Assembly: GCA_009760885.1 (NCBI GenBank)
Contig: CM019715.1
Location: 19,644,503-19,708,502, forward strand
Length of the DNA: 64,000 bases
DNA from: Achatina immaculata
Lineage: Eukaryota > Mollusca > Gastropoda > Stylommatophora > Achatinidae
Direction of reading: 5' to 3'
Part shown: positions 24,201-36,300 of the stretch, piece by piece
How the letters are laid out: each line of letters starts with the position of its first letter
How positions within the stretch are numbered: the stretch's first letter is position 1
Program-made: the position numbers and the translations under genes
Notes under the pieces: generated by a model
Told to the model about the DNA's origin: nothing
Database searches by the model: none
The model's input: only the letters and a program-made list of their open reading frames with translations

Positions 24201-26452
24201 ACTGTTCATCTAAACTATTTATCTTTGCTATTGCATTGTATCTATTTGTTATAATAACTTTGTATTGTCCTCACAGTTCTTGGTCATTTTTAAAGAGTTC
24301 TGTATTCAGTTTGATGTTTCTCACTTTTCTGCATGCTTTCTTTAGCTTTATTCTAATTTTTCCACAGAGTAGGTCATGGTCACTATTGCAGTCAGGTCCT
24401 GGCATGGTTTTTGTTGTCAGTGATGCACTGTTGAATCGTTTGTTGATTAATATGTAGTCTATCTGGTTAAAAGTCTTTTTGTCTGGGCTGCACCACGTTG
24501 CCAGTCTTCAGGGATGTTGTTTAAACCAGGTGTTTCCTATAACCATGATATGTATTCTTGCCAATTCAATTAATTTACTACCTCTGTCATTCCTCTCCCC
24601 CAGTTCATAGTCACCAATGATGTCTAAAGTTCTTCCTTTACCAACTTTGGCATTAAAATCTCCCATGACTATAGTAATGTCATGTGACTCTGTGTGTTTT
24701 AGGGCTGTCTCTATGTCATTATAAAATAGCTGTACATCTTCTTCAGAACTTTCAGATGTTGGAGCGTACACTTGTATAATATTTATGTTTACTGGTCATC
24801 CTTTCAGTTGGGCTAGCAGAACTCGGTCCGAGATGTTCAAATATCCTACAGTTGTCCTTGTTGTTTGTTCGTCAAATATTATTCCTACTCCTCGTTCATG
24901 TTTCTCACTTCCTGAATATATTATTGCATATTTATCAGAGTTTATCTTCCCTGCACCTGTCTATCTAACTCATTCCTAATTTGTTGATCTTCATCCTTTC
25001 CATTTCCATCTTTACATTTTCTAATTTTCTAGTCTGGAATAAAGTTCTAACATTCCATGTTCTATTTTGAACTTGTTAGTTTTGCCACCAGTAGCTTGAT
25101 GATGATCTAGCCTCACCTGTGGCTCGTGAGCTGTCCTACCGGACGAGGCTGTTCCAGGGGAACATCCATTAACGTCGTTCATGACAAATCTATTAGTTTG
25201 AAAAAGCATAATTGTTCTTGGACGCTACAACAGTGGTTTCCCGTTGCCTTCTGCTGGTTTGTGTATGGACTCTCCGTTAGCCTTTGGACTCCCTGTCCTA
25301 CCCGCAAGGCAGCGGGAGCGAGAGGTTTTAAGGTACATCTTACCCGCCTGGTATTCCCTTCACTGAGCACCTGTGGCACTTAATAGGAGGAGTAGAGCTA
25401 CCTACTACCCCACCTCGCTCTCCAAGTCTACCGCCAGTAAAGTTGGGGCAACCATTCCCAACCCAGCACGTCACAGGTGGCGGATGGTGAAAGTCCTCCA
25501 GATATGGAGGATCCTTATGAATAAGGATTTACTCAAATAAGCAGGTGTGGACCAAGGGAAATGGTTAGAGTTGGTTAATTTGTCCTTTTTAGTTTTTCTA
25601 GTTTTTATATAGAACTGAGGGTAGATTGTCCTTTTTAGTTTTTCTAGTTTTTATATAGAACTGAGGGTAGATTGCACCTCTGGACCAAGTGGTGAATTCA
25701 GACTGAGAAAGTATGTTGTGTTTTCTGTTGTAAGAAATTAGAAAGGTCCTTTAACATTTTGTTTTACTATGAGAAAGATCGTTCCATAGCGGCGTCAAAT
25801 GTCCGGACACTTTTTTCATGTTATTGTGATTTTCATCGAACTTTTTGTTTTGCTTCCATTGGCATCATGCACCAATAAATTGGGTTTCACTAATAACCTG
25901 TTCTCGTGTAACTGCTGGAATTATGTGGTGATTGGTCCATGTTATGTTGCAACTGTAGAGTTGATACAAGTTGAAATGTTGATTATGGCTCAAGTTTGTG
26001 TATGAATCTAGTGCTTTAATGATCCTGGGTTATTGAAGTTACATAGAGCATATCAGTGTAACAGAGCAGAGATGTAACAAAACAGAGATGTAACAGAGTG
26101 TAAGTAAATAACTTTCATGATGCAGATGTTAGTCCTCCCACCATGCTGCTCCAGCAAGCCCAGCACTGGTGCACCATTACACGTCTTTATATTGGACAGA
26201 CTGGGAAAATGAAGACTGAGAATGGAAGAACAATGTAGATCTGAAGAGACTGCTGAAGCTAGGACAAATTAAAGGTGCTGGCAGGAAATCCAAACTGTGT
26301 GGCAGACAACAAATCACAAACAACCAACATTTGATATGAACTATTAGCAAACATACTCTTGGATGGATGTTGTGGCATGTGGCAGAGCATACCGAAGTCT
26401 GAATCTGAACTTTCATAGTAGTTGGTGAATAAAGATAAAGGTAAAATTCCCG

Positions 26453-26483
<31 letters not shown>

Positions 26484-29400
26484 CATGTGCATGCGTGCGT
26501 GTGTGTGTGTGTAAAAAAAAAAGATGTGTTTAAAAAAAAAAAAAAGCAAACTTTGTAAATAGTGCACCAACCAGCACAGAGTGGCAGGTCTTGGCACCAA
26601 ACTGCCATTTGCTCCATTCCACTGTAAGCATTATTGCTGAGCTTTATCCATTGAAGTGACCACATGCACAAGCTATTTGTTGGACTGGTAACAAAATGAC
26701 ATTGAAAGAGCTTGAAGAACACGAAGTTTGTGTGAAATTTTGCTGCAAACTTAGTAAAAATTTTATAGAGACATTGTAACTAGTTAACCAAGAACATGGG
26801 GAGAATTGTATGAGCTGAACACAAATGGTTCAAGAATTTTAAAGAAGGCAGAATGTCTGCAGGTGAAAATCCCAGGTCTGGGAGGTCCTCCACATCAACA
26901 GACAACAACCATAGCGAGAATTTGTGCTATTATTCATGAAAATCATCACTTAAATGTCCAAGACGTTATTAACAAAGTGAGCATCAGCATAGGATCTTGA
27001 TATCAAATTTTGACTAAAAAACTTCTGTGCAAAATTCACGCTACATGTGCTGACTGACAATCAGAAAAAGAACCACTGAGAAATCAGGAACTGTTTTTTG
27101 ATGCAAATGGTCATGAAAACTTTGCAGAGAGCATCATAACAGGAAATGAGATTTGGGTTTATGGCTATGATGTTGAAACCACTTTGTAGTGGGTGGAGAA
27201 AGGGTCTCCTCGATTAAAAAAAAAAAGACAGATGAGTCAGTCAATGATCAAGGTGTTGTTGGTTATACAGTGCTTTCAGAAAATAACTGTGCACTAACCC
27301 AGTATCAATTATGGTATCGTAGTGATATCTTAATGACTGTGACAGGTAGATGTGGCTAGATACCGCAGACATTAAGATATCACTACATTAAGATATCACT
27401 ACAATACCAGAATCCATACTGGGTTAGTGCACAGTTACTTACGGAACACCCTGTATATTTTGGCTGCAAAGGTACTGTTCACTGTGAATTTGTACCACAT
27501 GGTCAGATGTACCTGGAAGTTTTAGTGTGTTTGAGGAATGCTGTGTGCAGGAAGAGACCTGAATGACACCATGACAATGTTCTGGCATGCTTGTCACTCC
27601 TCATCTGCAGTTATCTGGCACAACATCAGACATTCATTGTGCATCACTCACCCTATTCTCCAGACGTAGTGCCAGTAGACTTTTCCCTATTTCCCAAACT
27701 TAAAACCACTTTGAAACTTATCAGGAAAATGTGATAAAAGAACTGCATGCCACCACAGAAAAGAGAACTTTTGTAGGATCAGACCTTGAAAAAATCATAG
27801 ACAAAGCACTTATAGACGTGAGAGAAAGAAAAATCACTGAGCAGCCAGTCCATTGGTATGCTGTTCTCTCGTGGCTAGACAGATGCTCGTCCTACCAGAG
27901 TCTGTGTTCGAATCCCAGGTAATTCTCTTGTAATTTTTCTTTCTCTCACATTTCACTAAAGTGCTTTGTCTACGATTTTTTCGAGATCTAATCCTACAAA
28001 GCTGTTGTTCTCTTACTTTACCGTATGAAAGCCTCGTTTTCTACTTATAAAAAAAAAATTGCCACCATAGAAAGTGTGATCTAGGAAGCATTCCAACAAT
28101 GGAAGAACCTTTGGGAACAGTGCATTGCCAGTAGAGGGAATTACTCTGAAGGGGACAATACTTAAAATTTTGTCAAGTGAGCACTTCTATCTTGATAACA
28201 AAAGTTTCCTCTTTATTTTTTTTAACATACCTATGTATATGTGGGGACCGGCTAGGGTAATGGTTAGAGCACTCATCTAGCAACCAAATGGTCTAGGGTT
28301 CAAATCCCCAAGTGAGCAGGATTTTTTTTTCCGACCAATACGGCCAAGAGGTCAACCCAGCCTCATAAAATGGGCACCAGAGAAAATCTGGTGAGGAAAG
28401 GAACTGGCCACCCAACCTCAAACACTGATGCCCCAGCATTATGAGGTCTTTAACACTTCATCCCCTACAGCATTTGCTATGGGACTATCTATCTTTCTTT
28501 TATGTATATGTATGTGTGTATATACGAGGGTCATACCAAAAGTTCTGAGCAAAAATTTTTTTTTAATAAAAATGTACAGAGAAAATATATCACCTTAAAT
28601 GCATACTTTGCACTTTATGTAGAGGTCACATGACGTCACCATCATGTGTCACATGACCACGCAGAGCATAAACAAAATGGCGGGTGCTGAAGTTTTGTTT
28701 CGTCAACGTGCTGTCACTGAGTTCCTCGTTAAAAAGGAAATGGAAATATCTCCCTGCTGAAATTCACCAAAGACTTCAACTTGCTTATGGAGATGTGTGT
28801 ATGGGTGTAGCAGTGTTAGAAGGTGGGTGAAACATTTCAAAGATGGAAACATAAGCATCCACGATATGCCTTGCAGTGGTTGCCCTCTAACTGCCTCCAC
28901 TGAAATGCAACGTGGAAAGGGTTGATGACATCATTAAAGATGACAGACGTGTGTCACAGTATCTGAAATCACTGTAAATCTTGGAATAGGATACAATGCA
29001 GTACAGGAAATTATTGAAACCCTAGGCTATAGAAAAGTTTGTGCTAGCTGGGTCCCACGAGAACGTCCAGAAAGCAGTGCGTCTGTGCCATCGGTAAGTA
29101 GGAACAGAATTCTACCGGGAGGGTATTTTCAAACATGCAGAGCGATGGGAAAAATGTGTGCAGAGAAATGGAGATTATGTTGAAAAGTGAAGAAAAGAAT
29201 GCAGTTACGATAATACATTTATATTTCTCTATATATAAATTCTGATTTAAAAAATTTTTTTGCTCACGACTTTCGGTATGACCCTCATATATATATATAT
29301 GAAACTTTGAAGAGGACATTATTAAGAGAGGCCAAATTAACAGGCATAAAATCCTTTGATGAGGTTGAAAGACTCGCCGAAGACAAGAAAAATTGGCGAA

Positions 29401-29885
29401 CTACTTTGTGAGCCCTATATGACGTTTAATGGCATGGGAAGGATATAAGATAAGATATATATATATATATATATATAAAAGGAATGTTAAAGGTGTGTGT
29501 GTGTGTATGTGCGTGCATGTGTGTGCAATGCCATACATATATATCTTACATCCTTCCCTTGTTAAACGTCACACAAGGCTCACATAGTTGTTTGCCAAGT
29601 TCTCCTATTTTCGGCAAGTTTTTCATCTTCATCAAGGGATGTTATGTCCACTAAACTGACTTCTCTTAACAATGTCCTCTTTAGACTTTCACATGGTTGA
29701 CCTCTTTTTCTTCGGCCTGTTGTGCTCCACCTGATAGGTTGTTCTGGTATTCTTTGATTGTTTCGTCTCATCACATGGCCTGCATATGTCCATCTTCTTT
29801 TTCTGATCACCCATGAGACAGGTTGTTGTTTGCTCTTATCTCTGTTCTTAAATTTGTTCCACTTTATACCCAGTATGTTAAAGGA

Positions 29886-29919
<34 letters not shown>

Positions 29920-29975
29920 CGTACACATACATATATATATATATATAACGTACACATACATATATAAGGTATGTT

Positions 29976-30044
<69 letters not shown>

Positions 30045-33000
30045 CACACACACACACAAACAGTGAAATCTGTTACAACAACACTTTCCTACCGTGTCCA
30101 TAGCAGGATAGATATTTGAAGATTTATAGTGCCAGTTGGATTCATGTAGTTCAGGTATACGGGATTTTTTTTTCCGCAGGCTGTTTGACGTGTCATAAAA
30201 TAATCTAGACCGCATTGGAAATTGGTTGTGTTCATTGAAGAAATTAGCACTTGACCGAAGTTCAGAGACACTGTCTTCACTTGCATATTCAGCCAAAATA
30301 TAGCACTTGATGGGAAATAAAATTATTACTGTAATATTTAAAAAGTGTTTAAATGTACATTATGCAACAATAAACATCACTGACAATGTGCCCTCTAAGG
30401 TATGGAGTGCTGTGAGCAAAAATTCTGCTTTGTTGAGTCAAAAGAATTAATAGAATTAAAGCTGTGTGTGAATCAATAAAAAAATTTCGTTATATTGCAT
30501 GCACTGAGGAAAAAAATATATTTAAAAATGTATACGTCAGCACACCAATGCAGCTTAGATTGGATAAGACCACTTGTAATTATAATTTATTACAACTTGT
30601 TAACAATAATAATAATAATAATAAATAATAATAAATGTTATTAATCATCATAAGAGTTTGGAGAAGACAGTCTTGGAATAATACATAATGAGCAAAAGAA
30701 AGAGAGGAAGACCAAGGCAAAGATGGCAATGAGATATTGATGAACTGCGAATGGATGCATCAGCTGCAGGGCATCTTCCTTACAAATGAGAGGCTGTCAA
30801 GAAAGCTGTTAGGGAGAAAAAGTTCCACACAGGGCATGCTAATGAATGAACAATAACTAGGGCTGCTGATTAACTGCCATTAATGCATTGCAAATAAGCT
30901 AAACATTTCTGCAATTAAATTTTTTAACATGAAACCTAAATGCATTAATTTGAGAACACGTGTGTGATTAACCTTACAAAACAGTAAACAAAATATTTAG
31001 GTGCAATCCTCCGTTTGCCAGATTCTTTATCTATTTACTGAAGGTTAGAAATATCACTGACAGTGAGGAGTCAGTAGACTGATTAGGTTTCTGAAAGGTA
31101 AAAATATCACACCCTGGGTTGCCTGGACATGATAGACCTCAGGGATACCGTGATGTTCTGATGTCTGCGGATTAGTAGGATGAGCTAATCTAAGATATAG
31201 CTATACCAAAGACACTTGCTTTTTTTGCAGCTAAGTATGACAGTACTTGAACTAGAATATCTTAGTTTCCCAGACCCAATGTCTAATAGTATATTATCTT
31301 TACTTTATTCCTTTTTGTATGGTCCATGTATCTGTACCAGATTTCTGAAAGATCATTCACTGATGACAGCATACAGGTTAAAACAGCTTAGAATAACTAC
31401 CACATTCAGTGACACTATTATTATTACTATATTTTATTACTATATTATTATTATATTACCATTATTATAAATTAACTTCCTTTATATTTGCATTAGTCAA
31501 AAGATAATATCCTGTATGATGGAAGCTTTCCACTATTCAACTTCTAGCTCAGAAATGTATTGGTTTATTGCTGGACTACAGTGGACAGAGTAAGGAAGAA
31601 CAGATCAAAAGTAAGCAACGTTTACAAACATTAAAACTGTTTTTGGATTTAGTGAAGGCTGTATGAATGACTGAATGAGAGTGTCTATTATGGGAATAAT
31701 GCAGCAGATATGTTGTAACACATTCTGATAATTGTCTTGTTTCAGAGAAATTAAAATAGAATCACAGGTGGAAAAAAAATGGTTTTGAATGGAAGATTTA
31801 TCTTTAAACCTTCCGAAACTATAGTTTGCAAATATTGCAATAAAGATTTTAAATATTATCACAGCAATTCATCCCTGAATTATCACCTGTAAACAAAGCA
31901 TAAATTTGTCACTCACTACGAGCCACTGACATCAGATGCATTAATTATTAACACTGAATCAGACTACACTAACTGAACTTTAGATGATGGCAAGACCAAT
32001 GAATCAAGGGAAATACAATAATATTACTAACATATCACAAGATAGCGGAACACAACAGGCCAAAAAAAAAAAAAAGGAGGTCAACCACGTGAAACTCTAA
32101 AGAGGACATTATTAAGAGAGGCCACTTTAATAGGCATAAAATCCTTTGATGAGGTTGAAACGCTCACTGATAACAGGAAAACTTGCGAACTACCTTGCGA
32201 GCCCTATGTGAAGTTTAATGGCACAGGAAGGATATAAGCACGATGGGTTGCTGAGAATAGTCGACTGACTGTCGCTGACAAAGGATGTTATTTGTGTCAC
32301 TGGTGGAAATCAGTCTTGTATTTTATTTGTGTCACTGGTGGAAATCAATCTTATATTTTATTTGTGTCGCTGGTGGAAATCAGTCTTATACTTTATTTGT
32401 GTCGCTAGTGGAAATCAGTCTTATACTTTATTTGTGTCGCTAGTGGAAATCAGTCTTATATTTTATTTGTATCACTGGTGGAAATCAGTCTTATACTTTA
32501 TTTGTGTCACTGGTGGAAATCAGTCTTATACTTTATTTGTGTCACTGGTGGAAATCAGTCTTATACTTTGCCTTTCAGGTTAGTCCTTAACAACCAAACT
32601 GACACTCTGTACATGCAAGAGAAGGTCAGCCAGATTATGCAGGAACTGAGTTTGTAGCTAAAACATTGTCTATTGGTTGTCCATGGCTAATGACAGATAC
32701 CTTGGCATTACTGGTCATTTCATTGGCAAAAAATAAGATTTTTCAGTTTGTTGTATACTGTATATTGATGAATGACTAGATTTGGAAAATTGTGCAGAAA
32801 ACTTTGTCACTGGTGATATGGAAAGTTTATGAGAAAGTGATGATCTCTGGCATGGACAATGCACATAATGTTACAGCTGCTTTAGGAATGTTGCCATTTT
32901 AGAGCTCCCCTATGCATCACACAGTCTTCAGATATCTGTCCAAAAAAAAAAAGCAGTACAGTCTGGAATTAAAGGCCTCCTTGTTAATGATGAAAAAATT

Positions 33001-33292
33001 GTGGGACACTTTAAAAACAATCCTGCAAACAGCATTGAGTTGAGATGAAAACCCATCAGTTGTAACTGTATCAGTGACATGAGATGTTAATTCCAGATGT
33101 TTTAATTCACTGGAATTCATCCCTGCAGATAGTTCAATGCTATGGTGAAAACTCTAGTGCAACCAGGCCACAAACACTTCCTCACTCTACCAACAGAGAC
33201 AGAGTGGGAGAAATTGTATTGGTACAAAATGTTCTCATGCAGAATTATGAGGGGGGGGGGTGTGTGTGCGAGAGAGAGAGATAGAGAGAAAT

Positions 33293-33324
<32 letters not shown>

Positions 33325-36300
33325 CAGTATGTTTCATGGTTAATGATTCTTCCAACACTTTGCCATCTTGATGAAATCAGAATGACAGCATCTGATAATG
33401 ATGCTAACAGCACTGTACATTTCAAGGATGCATTTTTGACTAATCTTGAATCTTAAAACTGAATATCAACTTCAAGTGGTTGAAAACTTACTTTTTTGTA
33501 CCTTTTTAAAGACAGCATTACTGACAGAACCAAAGTTCTAAAGAATTTCCATTGTGATGTGGCTCAAAAAAGAAAAAAAAAGTTTTCTCTAAAATGCTGA
33601 CTGATTAGTATTTCACTGTTTATTCAATTATTTATGTTTCACAAAACTGTTATTAAACTAACTGAAATAATTTAATACTTGCAGTGCAGTCAAGTGGTTG
33701 TTAAAAACTGCTTTATATTAGAAATTATCACCTAGCTATTTCTGCTTAACAGAACAATATCATCAGGCTTGAAGGAAATACATAAAATTTTGATTAAAAT
33801 GCCTTTAAATTTTAATTTTAAAATTGTAATTGTGCAATTAACTGTGATTCAGTTTTTTTAAAAATAAACAGTCTTAATAATAACAACAGGAGTATTGTGG
33901 CAGTCTGTGAGTTGCCTTCTCTAAAATAATACTCTACCTGTTGCAGTGAGTCCTTGACAGCTGATGCCATAGCAAAGAACTTGGCTGTTCTTTGTATTTG
34001 TTCAGCTTTGAATACAGTCTTGAATTATAGGGTATCATGAAAGCAGTTCAACTAGTCTGGGGCATTTTAGTAGGAAATGTTCAACTGTTTCCTCCTCACT
34101 ACAACAATGTCTACAATTTAGGCTGTAGTTTTTCTTGATTTTGCTTAGGTGTTTAAGGTGATATAGTTTGTTCATAGCCCAAACATGACAGCTTTGTTCT
34201 GTCTTTTAATTTTGTATGATTCATAGCTCAGGTCTGCTCATGTGTTTGTATGGGGCTTGCACAGTATTCCCATTTGCTCACTGATTTATGTTAGGAGCAC
34301 GACTGAGAGCTTTTAAATTCTTAGGTAGATGCAACTGATTGGCTAGTTTAATGGCTGTTTTCATAAAGTTATTTTTCCCTTAATCTACTGGATGGTTTCC
34401 ATTAGTCAACTATTTGTCTGATGGTTTTCTCTGTGATATCATTCGTAAGTTTCTATGACTGATCTTGCTCTTAGTATATTTAGTGGTTCTATGTTATCAT
34501 ATTTTTCGCAAGTACTGCTGAGAGTAGACAAGACACATAGTTTGGTTCTGGACTTTGTCTATTCTCTCAATTGTTGAGTGACTAGTAAAGACCTGAAGTG
34601 GCATGGAGTAGTCAATTGTTGATCTCACATGGCCAATGTATAGCTGTCTTAGTTATTTTATCAGCTTCCCAGTCAGTTCCGCCAATCTTTTTGAGGTTTA
34701 ATTTGTGTTGTTTTGATCACTGTGTTATTAATGTGTGATTTCATTGTTGCTAAAATAAAACTTAAGAAAAGAGAGTATATTTTTGTGTAAGAATACACTT
34801 CAACTCTCTTATTTTTTCTTTCTGAAGATGAGGTTTGCATCAAAGTGTGGAATCTTCTAAATAATGTTTACTAAAAAAAAAAAAAAGATATTTCATCTGT
34901 TGCTGGAAAAAAATATTCACCATAAATATACATCATATACTGGGTGTCCACAAAGTCTTCATACAATTCTTTAAAATGTATTAAAAAACAAATGAAGATA
35001 TAACTGCAGTCTGTTGTAGAATAATGAAATATAAAAATTTTTTTTTTACATGATTCAGTAAACTTCTAATGGATGCATCAGCAACAGGCCATCTTGCTCA
35101 CAACCGAGAGGCCTACAGGAGTGCTATTAGGGAGGCAAAGTTCCACAAGGGACATGCAAATGAATGAATGAATGAGTAAACTTCTAAATGTGCACCATTT
35201 GTTACATACTGCATATCAAAACAATATTAAATTTCCATCCATGTTTGCTGCATCAACAATGGTAGCAATGGCATCGGTGGTTTTTTTCTTTCAAGTTAAT
35301 GATGCCTCCAAACTTTAATCTTATAAATGATATCTTTAATACATCCCCACAGGAAGAAGGCCACAGGAGTAATATAAGGAGAACAAGGCAGCTTATGCAA
35401 TGTTCCTCACTTTCAAATCCACCTACTTGGGTATGTTGTCAAAATAGTACCACAAATTCCATCAAAACATTAAAGTAAATATTTGCAGTAATAGTTTTTA
35501 CCTTCAGAATAAAAATGGTTCAATGATGTCACACTACACAACATCTGCATTACCTCCTGCATGTTATTACATCACACATTAGCATTTGGACTATCTCATG
35601 CATGTTACACCACACATTAATCTGTGAACTGAAGTTCCCTTACACATGAGGGTGTTCTGATCCCCAAATTCTGACACATTACACAGTGCTTCTATTATGC
35701 TTCCTGGGATATGAAAGGCTGCCTCACCAGCAGAATACATAGTAGCAGAGATGTTCATTTTCACTTCAGAGGTCCAGCACTTAACAACTCATATTTTTCA
35801 GATTTATCTTTTTTGATTCAAGAGCCTGCAGCAGTAGTTTGTATGCATACTGACTCATCTTGTGTAAAAGTGAGTTGCTGAGCTGTCACTATAACTCTTT
35901 GGTGGTAAGAGAGTTGCAATGACTACAAGCAAATGTCTCATGTACACAGCTGATGTTATCTGTCAGACAGTTTGCTTATACACTTCCTGTCTCCATGAAC
36001 ATTTTGTGCTTGTCACAAACAGTTGCATGTGATGGTGAACTTTCGTCAGTATTTTCTTCTGCTGAGCATCCAATTTTGTTTCAATGTTCAGGACAAACAA
36101 TGGACCCTTTCTTGATGGTTAAAGTGTTATCATTAATTACCAATTTATATACCATTTATCTGTCCTTTGTCTGAAACAGATGTTATTAACAAATAAAATG
36201 TCAAAATTTATTCTTATTACACAACAGTTATCTCTTTAAGTTGTTTAAATTGTATGGAGATTTTGTGGATAACATAAATATTAACAATATTGCATTCTCA

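Larger units (their letters stand above)
26690..28200 (+). pseudogene. Mariner transposase copy 2, with two nested insertions
   Basis: Pieces in order: [18 protein letters not shown] (N-terminal helices); a decayed VFEWFKRFKEGR region; [20 protein letters not shown] (second helix-turn-helix); [12 protein letters not shown] (first catalytic-Asp region, here NEIW where D/E residues are usual); [20 protein letters not shown] (SPDLAP-DFYLF motif, third acidic residue region); then [22 protein letters not shown] (27266-27456) and SINE-P (27762-28060) interrupt it. Stops throughout; inactive. Confidence 0.8.
31785..33440 (+). pseudogene. hAT-type transposase remnant (BED finger, ZBED-like)
   Basis: At 31800-31900: a BED zinc finger, [20 protein letters not shown] followed by H and TKH, with one stop replacing a residue. 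At 32830-33150: [13 protein letters not shown] (D-NA-N motif), KKAVQ and [10 protein letters not shown], then [15 protein letters not shown] (compare D-ATRWNST in hAT proteins). The element is split by a LINE-D fragment and a 35-bp minisatellite. Frames are broken. Confidence 0.65.

Noticed and set aside
29864..30055. Apparent protein of alternating Tyr-Ile and Val-Cys
   Set aside because: Translation of the (TA)n/(CA)n microsatellite.
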